Shown piece by piece: positions 32,967-42,100 of a stretch of 52,759 nucleotides of DNA. Within the stretch, counting starts at the first letter, position 1, and each line of letters starts with the position of its first letter. Origin of the DNA: a bacterium (lineage in GTDB: Bacteria; UBP14; UBA6098; 4484-93); assembly GCA_021158465.1 (NCBI GenBank), contig JAGGUN010000031.1, positions 1 through 52,759 of the forward strand. Reading direction: 5' to 3'. A program made the translations under genes and the position numbers. The notes beneath the pieces were generated by a model. The model was not told the origin of the DNA. It worked only from the letters and a program-made list of their open reading frames with translations, and did no database searches.

Positions 32967-33598
32967 CAATGATTGCACCATCTGTGGTCTGCGCTGACCT
33001 ACTCAACCTGAAACAGGAGATACTTCTCCTTCAGAAGGCAGGAGCAGATCTCTTCCATATAGATGTTATGGACGGATGCTTTGTGAATAACATAACATTC
33101 GGATTCGACTATGTAAAATCGCTTAAAAAGATAAGCAAAATACCTCTGTTCACCCATCTTATGATAGTCAAACCAGAGAGGTATGTGGAGCGTTTTATCA
33201 AGGCAGGAAGCGACCTCGTCACATTTCATATCGAGGCGACAGGTTCTCCCGAAGCGATAATAGACAGGATACATTCCCTCAGAAAGAAGGTAGGGGTCGC
33301 TTACAACCCGGAGACCGAGTTTGTCCCCAAAAGCTTTCTCAAGAAAGCAGACCTTATCCTCATTATGGGCGTTCATCCTGGTTTCTCACATCAGAAATTT
33401 ATCGAGGCTATGCTGCCGAAGATAAAGAAGGCAAAAGAGTTCACGCTCAGAACGGATGCACTCCTCGAGGTCGACGGTGGAGTCAACAGGGAAAACGCTG
33501 CGATGCTAAGAGAGATTGGGGTCGATATTCTGGTTGCCTGCGGGGCGATATTTGACGATAAGCGCTATGAAGAGAACATTTCCGCTTTGAGGGGGTAA
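32963..33598 (+). CDS. rpe: Ribulose-phosphate 3-epimerase, motif-divergent
   Basis: TIM-barrel protein of 211 residues that interconverts ribulose 5-phosphate and xylulose 5-phosphate in the pentose phosphate pathway. APSVVCADLLNLKQEI, HIDVMDGCFVNNITFG near 33-48, HLMIVKPERYVE near 65-76 and LEVDGGVNREN near 170-180 retain the expected metal ligands (His, Asp, His, Asp). Two motifs differ from the usual forms: FVNN for FVPN, and MGVHPGFSHQKFI for MTVNPGFGGQKFI. These are phosphate- and substrate-contact regions, so a related ketose phosphate epimerase (for example allulose 6-phosphate) is possible. It overlaps trpS as ATGA. Confidence 0.88.
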   Translation: MTMIAPSVVCADLLNLKQEILLLQKAGADLFHIDVMDGCFVNNITFGFDYVKSLKKISKIPLFTHLMIVKPERYVERFIKAGSDLVTFHIEATGSPEAIIDRIHSLRKKVGVAYNPETEFVPKSFLKKADLILIMGVHPGFSHQKFIEAMLPKIKKAKEFTLRTDALLEVDGGVNRENAAMLREIGVDILVACGAIFDDKRYEENISALRG

Positions 33599-33607
33599 GT
33601 TTTTTGC

Positions 33608-33635
33608 TTGACAAAACTGACATTCCGTGTATTTT
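33608..33635 (+). promoter_or_regulatory. Putative rpsT promoter
   Basis: Exact TTGACA (33608-33613), 16-base spacer, TATTTT (33630-33635). AAGGAGG follows at 33647-33653, 4 bases before the ATG. Confidence 0.6.
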
Positions 33636-33657
33636 AGTCCAAGAATAAGGAGGAGCG

Positions 33658-33915
33658 ATGGCGCATCATCGTTCGGCAATCAAGGCAGCAAGACGAGCGA
33701 AGAAACGCAGGCAGTGGAACCGTATCATCCGTGGGGACATACGCGCCACCATAAGGAAGATAAGAGGAGCATCAAGCAAAAAAGAGGCAGAAAAACTGCT
33801 GCCTCGGCTCTTCAGCGCCGTGGATAAGGCTGCAAAAAAGCATATCCTTCACAGGCGAACAGCAGATAGATACAAATCGAGATTGACCCTCTTCGTCAAT
33901 AAACTTAACGAGTAA
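33658..33915 (+). CDS. rpsT: 30S ribosomal protein S20
   Basis: The 85-residue very basic protein has the S20 layout: MAHHRSAIKAARRAKKRRQW opening, three long helices, and the closing HKLKRxKSRL-like segment (HRRTADRYKSRLTLFVNKL). It binds 16S rRNA early in small-subunit assembly. Alone after rpe, it has its own consensus promoter and a strong AAGGAGG. A weak bidirectional hairpin lies about 180 bases downstream. Confidence 0.96.
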   Translation: MAHHRSAIKAARRAKKRRQWNRIIRGDIRATIRKIRGASSKKEAEKLLPRLFSAVDKAAKKHILHRRTADRYKSRLTLFVNKLNE

Positions 33916-34095
33916 AAACTCACTTATAAAGATACTACCTGGGACAACCGTCGGGGTTATCATTGTTATCGACCCTAAGGTATGTGTTGGCTCAAAAAGA
34001 GCTATCTCGTTCCCTTCCAGCCGGAAATAGACACCCATGATAGATAGCCCCACAGATGAGGCGTTTCCTTAGAACAGAGAGTTAAAGTGAAAAAG

Positions 34096-34123
34096 AACCT
34101 TTCTGGAGGTGGAAAGTTTTTAA
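34096..34123. terminator. Possible bidirectional terminator between rpsT and the facing operon
   Basis: AACCTTTC (34096-34103) pairs with GAAAGTT (34112-34118) with one bulged base. On the plus strand a T run follows (GTTTTTAAGG); on the minus strand CTTTTTC follows. It lies between convergent genes ending at 33915 and 34160. The stem is AT-rich and weak. The rest of 33916-34159 shows nothing convincing. Confidence 0.4.
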
Positions 34124-34159
34124 GGAATAGAAACAACTAACTGTCTCGATTATATTTCT

Positions 34160-35443
34160 CTATGTTTTGAGCTTCTTTTTCTTCGCAGCCGGGAAAAGGA
34201 CATTGTTCAGGATAAGTCTGTATCCGGGTGAATTTTTGAAGAGTGAGAGGTCGGTTGCTGGGTCGCCGACAAAATGCTGATAATCCTCTGGGTCGTGCCC
34301 ACCAAGATAGGTGAATGTCCCACGCCCATAGTTCCCGTGTAAATACTTTACAACACCTGCCCCCTCAAATTCGCCCAGTATAACGACATTCCTCTTTATG
34401 AGATCCTTCTTGAACGCTGTCGTCTGACCGAGGAAATCCTTCACCACATTCACATGGTCCTGGACGAGCATCGTCGGAACAGGGTCGAACTTCGCCGAGA
34501 AATCAAATAGCGTGAAATAGGCTATGTTATCTGGTCTTTCCCAAGGAAGAGAAGGTGTGCAATCGATATCCGAAAACTCATACACATAGGGGTTAGTTAT
34601 CAGCTTAAAATCTTTAAAGGCAAAACTTTTTGAGTAATCGAGCTTCTCCTGATAATCCGGGTCAGGCGGATCACCATCGAACGGAACATCGACTATATCA
34701 ACATTCTCAGCAGCAAGAGCAATATCATAGGTGTCCGTGGCAGCACACATCATAAAGATAAAACCACCATTACGCACATACTGCTTTATAGCCAGCGCCA
34801 CCGCCTTTTTAAGATCAGATACCTTTGCAAATCCAAGCTCCCGCGCCATCTTCTGGTTTATGGCAACCTCCTGCTGATACCAGATAGCGTTCCTGTAAGA
34901 ACCGTAGAACTTGCCAAACTGCCCTGTGAAATCCTCATGGTGGCAGTGAAGCCAGTCATAATTATGAAGCTTCCCCTGAAGAACCTCTTTATCCCAGAGT
35001 GTTTCATACGGTATCTCGGCGTAACTCAGTGCAAGCGTCACAGCATCGTCCCAAGGCTCCTTGTTGGGCGGAGTGTATATCGCTATCTTAGGCGCCTTCT
35101 CAAGCAGAATATTGTTCATGTTCCCTTCCTCAATCTCCGCATATATACTCGCCGCATCAACATTGGAGATAACAGAATAAGAAACACCACGAAGCTTGCA
35201 TACCTTCTCAACGGCAGGGTTATAGTCAGTCATAAAGGACCCACCACGGTAGTTCAGAAGCCATTCAACATTCTGCCCCTGCTCAAGCGTCCAGTAAGCA
35301 ACTCCATAAGCCTTCAGATGGTCCGTTTGAGTAAGGTCCATATAAATTAGTATCTTGTCAGCAAACGCAGCCTCCACCAAAAGAAAAAGAAACAAAAAGA
35401 GGCAAAATATCACCCTATTTTTTCCACTTCTCAAGGAAATCAC
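34160..35443 (-). CDS. Exported protein of the family labelled asparagine synthetase B in Bacteroidota
   Basis: The frame opens at 35500, but that start overlaps ricT by 86 bases. GTG 35443 (AGGAGG 2 bases upstream) or TTG 35434 (11 bases from AAGGAGG) gives a clean signal peptide (SGKNRVIFCLFLFLFLLVEA); I take 35443, 427 residues. KILIYMDLTQTDHLKAYGVA and EWLLNYRGGSF match a secreted family widely labelled asparagine synthetase B, but no glutaminase or synthetase motifs are present and that name is not supported. GGFIFMMCAATDTYDIALA and FTYLGGHDPEDYQHFVGD suggest a flavodoxin- or ThuA-like alpha/beta fold. Function unknown. It is last in the 47836-34160 chain. Confidence 0.82.
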   Translation of the reverse strand: MISLRSGKNRVIFCLFLFLFLLVEAAFADKILIYMDLTQTDHLKAYGVAYWTLEQGQNVEWLLNYRGGSFMTDYNPAVEKVCKLRGVSYSVISNVDAASIYAEIEEGNMNNILLEKAPKIAIYTPPNKEPWDDAVTLALSYAEIPYETLWDKEVLQGKLHNYDWLHCHHEDFTGQFGKFYGSYRNAIWYQQEVAINQKMARELGFAKVSDLKKAVALAIKQYVRNGGFIFMMCAATDTYDIALAAENVDIVDVPFDGDPPDPDYQEKLDYSKSFAFKDFKLITNPYVYEFSDIDCTPSLPWERPDNIAYFTLFDFSAKFDPVPTMLVQDHVNVVKDFLGQTTAFKKDLIKRNVVILGEFEGAGVVKYLHGNYGRGTFTYLGGHDPEDYQHFVGDPATDLSLFKNSPGYRLILNNVLFPAAKKKKLKT

Positions 35444-36278
35444 GCCCTCCTTTCCTATTCCGCTTGAACTCAGCAAGCGACAGTATCCTCCCCCTCTCAT
35501 CCTCCTGATACCGAAGGGTTATCTTGTCCGCAAAATAGTTAACCTGCTCAACCACAGCCTTGCCATCATTCATCTCAACTACATCACCAGGAATAGGATA
35601 CCTTTGACTAAGCTCCTTGTAAAGCTCCTCCTCATAAACGAGGCAACACATAAGCCTTCCACATACACCTGACAGCTTCGCCGGATTGACGAATAGATTC
35701 TGGTCCTTTGCAAACTGCGTGGACACAGGGTCAAACTTCTTCAAGAACCTGGAACAACACAGTTCCTGCCCACAGGGACCATATCCACCCCTCATCCTCG
35801 CTTCATCCCGAACACCTATCTGACGAAGCTCTATCCTGGTCCTGAAGGTAGCAGCAAGATCCTTGACCAGTTCTCGAAAATCAACCCTATGCTCCGATGT
35901 GAAGTAAAATGTCAGCTTTGTTCTGTCCCATTGATACTCTGCATCGACAAGCTTCATATCAAGCCCTCGAAACCAGATAAGCTCCCTGCATTGAGCAAGG
36001 GCTTCTTTCTCGAGCCGCCTATTCTCCTCAAGCACCCTTAAGTCATCTTCTGAGGCTTTCTTTAGTATTTCCAGCGGGTATCTTCTGCTCGGGGCAAGAT
36101 ACCCCTCCCGGACAGGAAACAGGATAATACCGAGATCGCGTCCCCTCTCTGCTTGAACAATCACAGGAGTGCCACCTGGAAGATCAAACTTGTGTCTATC
36201 TATAAAATGGTCAAACCGCCTGTCCTTGAACTTGACAAGAAAGTGCCTTGGAGCAAGGCTTGCAGCAACATCAGGCAC
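35415..36278 (-). CDS. ricT: PSP1 domain protein RicT/YaaT
   Basis: The 287-residue protein has the PSP1 C-terminal domain with the cysteine clusters GGYGPCGQELCCSRFLKKF near 162-180 and SGVCGRLMCCLVYEEELY near 202-219. In B. subtilis RicT joins RicA and RicF in a complex carrying 4Fe-4S clusters that helps RNase Y process mRNAs; the cysteines seen here are the family signature. It lies 54 bases after the OmpA fusion gene. RicA and RicF are not in the window. The sporulation label of the family does not imply spores here. Confidence 0.93.
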   Translation of the reverse strand: MPDVAASLAPRHFLVKFKDRRFDHFIDRHKFDLPGGTPVIVQAERGRDLGIILFPVREGYLAPSRRYPLEILKKASEDDLRVLEENRRLEKEALAQCRELIWFRGLDMKLVDAEYQWDRTKLTFYFTSEHRVDFRELVKDLAATFRTRIELRQIGVRDEARMRGGYGPCGQELCCSRFLKKFDPVSTQFAKDQNLFVNPAKLSGVCGRLMCCLVYEEELYKELSQRYPIPGDVVEMNDGKAVVEQVNYFADKITLRYQEDERGRILSLAEFKRNRKGGRDFLEKWKK

Positions 36279-36332
36279 TTTTCCCCCTTTCTCTTCATGA
36301 GTATATAGGATTATGCAACCCTCCTTACAAGG

Positions 36333-39170
36333 TTAATCCTCTCCTGTCACCTCAATCCTGACCATAACGCGCCTGTTGACCATCCTACCCTCGGGAAAGT
36401 CGTTCTCCCCAATAAGGCGTTTCCCTTCCTCGGTCTCAATCTCATAAGGCACAGACGGACCAACCCCCTGAGATTTAAGCGATATATTGTGCTTCTTAAG
36501 CCAGTCTTCAAGCCGCCAGCCAACAGGGATACCAACCTTCTTGCTCAGATGAAGTCTAATATTCTCTTCCTCCCTTCTCGCACGGTCACTGGAAAGGGCT
36601 TTGTTACGAGATTCCATACCAATAATATCGGTATGCCCTTCAACAAGTATAACCATACTCTTATAACCGGTATCCATCTTCTTTAGAATGTTGTTCACCA
36701 GCTCCTCCGTCCTCGTCTCATAATACGGCGATATTGGGAGGTCAGTGTTGAAGTCAAAGAGAACGAGCGGCATGCTTTCCATCTCACGGACACGATGAAT
36801 TATCTCCACACTAATGGTGTCAGAATAGGCATCATACTCCTGCCCGAGTTCATCCTCTATATGAAGGTGTCCGAAGAACTTCTTCGATGGGTCGATTATC
36901 TCACCTGCATCATTTCGCCAGTTCCAGACGATGACCGTATCAGGGATTCCATCCTTTTCCTCTATATGCTTGACAATCTGTCCGCTCTCATCCTCGACGG
37001 TCACAATAGAACGGGTTACTCTGGCATCAGAGAGGATCGATACATGGAATCTGTTCAGGCTGTCCTCGACAACATATGAGACAGGTGTCAGTCTCCCTTT
37101 GTCCGGTCTGTAGAGGAGACCATCGGCAAGCAATGAAACCGTAACACAGCCTGTTTGGGGATGTTCGCCAACCGTATTGTAGATGCTGACTCTGTCCCTG
37201 AATCTCTCTGGGACGCTTTCAATTATGGAGCTTCTGACGAAATCTGCTCTCTGGAACGAGAGGCGTGCTGACTCCTTCTCCGACTTCCCTGTTTTGCCAT
37301 CAACGAGGATAAGAACATCTGGGTTGCGCTCAAGGATATTTATCCACTTGCTCGGTATTGGCGATATCTTTGCGGCGGTTCGCTTTGCGTTGGCAGGGAA
37401 CGGCACAACAAATCTTGCTTCATCGGGTGTTAATCCTCTTATCGAGGTCTCCATCTCCACTCGGCGGTTCTCCTCAAAGATCTCTTCTCTGTCCTTCTCG
37501 AGGAAGATACCCTCACCTGCCCGCTTCTTCGACTTATCATATCCACCATCCACCAGCTCCAGTTGATCCTTTGGAACACCAAGGTCAATAAGCTTATCAT
37601 AAACAGCCTTAGCCCGCAAGTCGGCAAGCGGTTCTTTGTCCTCTCCATCCGTCTCAGGGGAGTAGAAACCACGGATCTTAATAACGACATCTGGGTTCCT
37701 GGCAAGACGGTCAACTATCAGATCAAACAACGGTTCAAACCTCTTATCATCAATCTCGTGCTTTCCCTCATCAAAGAACACAAACGGAAGCCTCGGAACC
37801 TCCACCCTGACCGTCTGAACCTCCTCCAACCTCAGAAAGTTCTTCTCCGACACAATCGTCCCCTTCGGAGGAGCAAACACACGAACAGATACGCTATCTA
37901 TATTGTTGCTCTCCTTCTTTTCATCGATGTGCCCGTTGATGGTAGGGATTGCTGTTCCGTCGTCGTCGATAGCGGCAAATATAACATAATTACCTGGTTC
38001 ATCAAAGCTGACCTCCTTTTCCTCCGCCTTCGACTCACCAGAGAGAAAATCAGGATAAGACTTTTTCTCAAGAGGGTAGTAACTTCCACTGGGGTCACGG
38101 TAGTAAAGCGTCAGCGGGATGTTGGATATGTCATACAAGCTCCTATTCGCAGAAGAAAACGAGATGGTAAACTTCTCACCCTTCTTGAGCTCGGATTTTG
38201 AGGTTTCGAGCTTCTCAAGGACAAGGTCGTAACGGTAGACATTTGGTACCCTGACAGTCGCAGAGAATTTATGTGTTTGGGAGACCTTTCTCATCTCAGA
38301 TAGCGGATAGACGAAGGCATAATCTACCTGGAAACCCCATTTGCTCTGGAAACGATAGCTTGCCCCGAACGATAGCTCCCTCTCATCAGCTCCACCACGG
38401 ATAGCGAACATCTTCTCCGAGAACCAGGCTTCGACACCAAGATGAGGTGAAAATATATTCCCACCGTTTACTTCGTCATTTATGAACTGGAAATCAAGCA
38501 CAGGATACAAGAAATCCCGATAGTTGTAAGCAACTCCAATCCTGCCCGTAAAAGGTTTGGCACCGTTGCTGTAACCCTCAAGTGAGATGTCCGGCTGGTT
38601 CAGATCAGATAGAAGAAGCCCTACCGATAACCTGTCGTTCAGGACAAGCTTCCCGCCTATATCGAAACTGACACCTATCTTGCTTGTATTCTTGAAAAGC
38701 TCCTCGTTCGCGATGTCCACAGGCTCATCGGGGTTGGGAACAAACCTCGATTTGTTGTAACCGCTCATCAGTAGGTTCGTGTTCAGTCCGAGCCCAAGGG
38801 CAAACCCGGATACTGTAAACGACCTCGCATATGTCAAACTAAATCTGTTCTCCGTATAGATCCGGGAGGATAGGTTCTGCCATGTCAGACCAAATGTCCC
38901 GACCTTCTGGACAGGATTTACATAGGAGAAAAACCCCACACCGATATTGTCGTCATCAATTCCCCAATATAACCTCGAATACATCCCAGTAGCTTCCCTT
39001 TGAGGCAGGAAAGCCACTCCTCCAGGGTTCCAGACGGTGGCATTGGCATCGTCTGCTAACCCAACATATGCTCCACCAAGACCGATGGGTCTCGCACCGA
39101 CAAACTCCTGTGAAGAAACCCGGGTGGCTAAAATCATCAATACCGAAACGAGTATCGCCATCCTCTTCAT
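36333..39170 (-). CDS. PorV-like barrel-CARDB-OmpA fusion protein, copy 2
   Basis: Paralogue (945 residues) of the gene at 18882-21677, with the same domain order. A signal peptide (1-20) is followed by a PorV-like barrel (RPIGLGGAYVGLADDANATV near 27-46, to about 310), a CARDB-like region (about 320-440), two degenerate OmpA-like segments (about 455-690) and a FlgD-like Ig segment containing VIVWNWRNDAGEIIDPSKKF. A full OmpA domain (about 815-945) contains VEGHTDIIGMESRNKALSSD with the peptidoglycan-binding Asp, and the Arg of DRARREEE. It starts 11 bases after the second giant Ig gene; GGGGGTAAAAGA precedes the ATG. Probably anchors or exports the product of that gene. Confidence 0.87.
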   Translation of the reverse strand: MKRMAILVSVLMILATRVSSQEFVGARPIGLGGAYVGLADDANATVWNPGGVAFLPQREATGMYSRLYWGIDDDNIGVGFFSYVNPVQKVGTFGLTWQNLSSRIYTENRFSLTYARSFTVSGFALGLGLNTNLLMSGYNKSRFVPNPDEPVDIANEELFKNTSKIGVSFDIGGKLVLNDRLSVGLLLSDLNQPDISLEGYSNGAKPFTGRIGVAYNYRDFLYPVLDFQFINDEVNGGNIFSPHLGVEAWFSEKMFAIRGGADERELSFGASYRFQSKWGFQVDYAFVYPLSEMRKVSQTHKFSATVRVPNVYRYDLVLEKLETSKSELKKGEKFTISFSSANRSLYDISNIPLTLYYRDPSGSYYPLEKKSYPDFLSGESKAEEKEVSFDEPGNYVIFAAIDDDGTAIPTINGHIDEKKESNNIDSVSVRVFAPPKGTIVSEKNFLRLEEVQTVRVEVPRLPFVFFDEGKHEIDDKRFEPLFDLIVDRLARNPDVVIKIRGFYSPETDGEDKEPLADLRAKAVYDKLIDLGVPKDQLELVDGGYDKSKKRAGEGIFLEKDREEIFEENRRVEMETSIRGLTPDEARFVVPFPANAKRTAAKISPIPSKWINILERNPDVLILVDGKTGKSEKESARLSFQRADFVRSSIIESVPERFRDRVSIYNTVGEHPQTGCVTVSLLADGLLYRPDKGRLTPVSYVVEDSLNRFHVSILSDARVTRSIVTVEDESGQIVKHIEEKDGIPDTVIVWNWRNDAGEIIDPSKKFFGHLHIEDELGQEYDAYSDTISVEIIHRVREMESMPLVLFDFNTDLPISPYYETRTEELVNNILKKMDTGYKSMVILVEGHTDIIGMESRNKALSSDRARREEENIRLHLSKKVGIPVGWRLEDWLKKHNISLKSQGVGPSVPYEIETEEGKRLIGENDFPEGRMVNRRVMVRIEVTGED

Positions 39171-39181
39171 TCTTTTACCCC

Positions 39182-42100
39182 CTATCGAGCAAGGACAACT
39201 GTTCCGTTGCAGATAACCTTCCCGCCCCGTTCAATAAGATACAAATACACCCCCGGTTTCTGCAGCTTCCCTTTATCGTCCCTGCCATCCCATCTCGAGA
39301 GCTGCTTTGCCGACTGTGAGGCGGGAACCTTAATATGCCTAACCTCGACATTACGCAGGTTATAGATGAATATCTCCGCTTCCTCGAACCCCTGACCTGG
39401 AAAGGTGAATTGCACATAGGAATTCGTCGGGTTCTCAGGGATAAACGGCTTCGGGTAAGCAGCACAGATTATTCGCGGCATGGTGTAGAATACAAAGCAT
39501 GTATCAAGTAGATTAGGTCCACAGGTATCAGGCGAATCAGCAGCAGTGACGCAAACCTCAACGGTATCATCGGGACCAAGCTCAATCCCGAGTTCACCTG
39601 TATTGAACAAAACCCTGTCATCGGAGTATGTTATCCTCGCATCAGCCAGCGGAAACTCATAAGTGTTTATATAAATGCTCGTCTGTGAGATGTCCACACC
39701 ACTTATCGAGTCGCCAAGCTCAAGAGTAACATCCGGAGTATAATCTGTAACTATTTCTCCCTCGGATGGGCTCACAAGCGAGGCATAAGGTGGTGTCGTA
39801 TCCATCGTGAAGCTCCATGAAAGAACGCTTCTCGCCGTGTCACCGAATACATCCGCTATCTGAACAAGCTCAACAGAGACATTCCCATCATCGAATAGCG
39901 GGTCGGGAGTATACACAAGAAGCGTATCGGCAAAGAACTCAAGCTCGGTCGAGTCGACGGTATACATAATACCATCAACGCCCAGTATTATCGAACTCTC
40001 ATCGATCGGGTTCTCCGATATAACCCTTATCCTCACATCCTGGTCGACACAAGCAGAAATGATACCAGCCCGAGGTGTGATAATCTCAGCCTGAATATTC
40101 GAGCAGGGGGTCGTCTCGAAATAGAATGTATCAAAAGATACGACCTCAGAGCCAAACACGGTAGAGTCCTGTGTTGTGCCGTCATAGCAAAGATAATCGA
40201 GCGAGTATGAGCAGAAATTCCTCGCCACAACATACCAGATGTGGCTCTCACCGCAGCTGCAGACAACTGCATAATTCGTTGAGTCGATGCCGGATACGAT
40301 GAGCGAATCATCAAGATAAATATCATAGAATATCGGTTCGGTTCCTGTTGGAGCATTCCAGGAGAGGATTATATCACCTGGGTCGATATATCCGCCGGAA
40401 TCGGGCGGAGAAATAAGCTCAAAATCAGATAGCGGCTCGAACGGTATATCGATTACCACAGAATCGGTCGCCACACAGCCAATAGAATCGGTTACCTCAA
40501 GATAATATACCGTTGTCGATTCGGGAGAAACCGTTGGATTAGCCTCGACAAATGTATCGCCGTCCGCCGTGAACCAGATTATATTATAAGGCTCAACTCC
40601 GCCAGACACAACGGTCGAACAGCCAAGCACAACCTCCACACCGGGGCAGGATGTCTGGTCCTCGCCGGGGAATAGCGCGAGATTGGAGATGATAACCCTC
40701 ATAGAATCGGTCGCATATCCACCAAATGAGTCGGAGACCTCAAAATGCAGCCAGACGGAGGATTCAGGATGGGCAGTACCGGTTAGTGCAGTCGAATCCT
40801 CGAATAGCGAACCGGGAAACCAGCGATATTCAAGCGGCGGCTCGCCACCGGATATATCTGGTGTAAGCACCACCCGCTCAGGTGTCGAACAGTAGGCAGA
40901 ATCCGGACCAAGCTCAACGGAAAGCCCCGCAGCAACAACAAAATCCCAGCAGAATGTAGTATCATTCGGCGGACAATAGTCCGGGAAATCCTCAGCATAG
41001 GCACACACCATGACCGAATCGCCAGAGGAGAATGTCTCACTCCCAGAATAGGAGTAAATCCTATCGACAACCACTCCGTTCACGTAGACTATCATCATAG
41101 CAGAGTCAAGGTTCACACCGGTTATCGTATCGAACACATCGACCGAGATAGTCGTGGCTCCAGCAGGGATAATCGAGCCATCGGACGGAATCTCATCAGA
41201 GAAATCAGGCGGGCTCAGGTCAACGACAAAACTATCGGTAACCGGCTCCGGCAAGTGCCCACCGAGGGTATCCACAACATCCAGAAGCGTTGCAACAACC
41301 CACTCACCATCCGAGAAGCAAGGAGCAGGTGGAGTGAATATGAGCGTATCACCCGAGAATGTTATCTCGGTTTCATAACCATAATACTCTGTTCCGTTGA
41401 CATCAAGAACAACCGAATCGGGGTAAACTCCATACATCGACATAATCAGGAAACGGATTTCCTGGCACTCGCAGGCAGTCGATGCAAGACCATCGTGGTT
41501 CAGGTCAATCGGCATAAGATATGTGGCGGTCGGATATGCACAGGGAATAGTGGTAAATGTAAAGCTTGAACTTGTAAGTGTGTCATAGAAAACCGCATCC
41601 GGATCGCCTGGTAAATCTGCGAAGCAGGAATAATCGAGCGTATGACTGCAAATATTCGATGCAACCACACGCCAGCTATGGCTCTCTCCACAACCGACCG
41701 AATCGATTGTATAGAATGTGTCCGTCAATCCTGTGGCAAGAGCCGCACCATCGAGATAAACGTCGAAGAGGACAGGAGTCGTGCCCGATGGGTAACTCCA
41801 GACAAGCTCGACTGAACCAACTCCGAGCTCCTCACCATCGGCAGGAGAGATAAGCGCAAGCCCACTCAGGGTGTCATAATCTATTGTTATTGTCACCGTG
41901 TCGTAAGCGATACAGCCGAATGTATCCGTTGCCTCGAGATAATATGTGGTCGTCACATCCGGCGTAACTGTCGGATTTGGTATATCGAATACATCACCGG
42001 CGGTCGATGTCCAGCTATATGCAAACGGTCCAAAACTACCCGTCGCAGTCTCTTCGCATCCGAGGACAACAGGGAAGAACGGACAGGAAAGCTGGTCCGC

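Noticed and set aside
33772-34053. 93-codon reading frame on the minus strand over the 3' end of rpsT and the following gap
   Set aside because: Half of it is antisense to rpsT, it has no good ribosome site or promoter and no recognised motif. A decayed gene fragment cannot be fully excluded.
34160-35443. Asparagine synthetase function
   Set aside because: Signal peptide present and no N-terminal nucleophile cysteine, glutaminase or ATP-pyrophosphatase motif.
28513-36278. Sporulation locus suggested by GerW and RicT names
   Set aside because: Both families are widespread outside spore-formers and no true sporulation gene (spo0A, spoIIE, sigma F, sspA) is visible.
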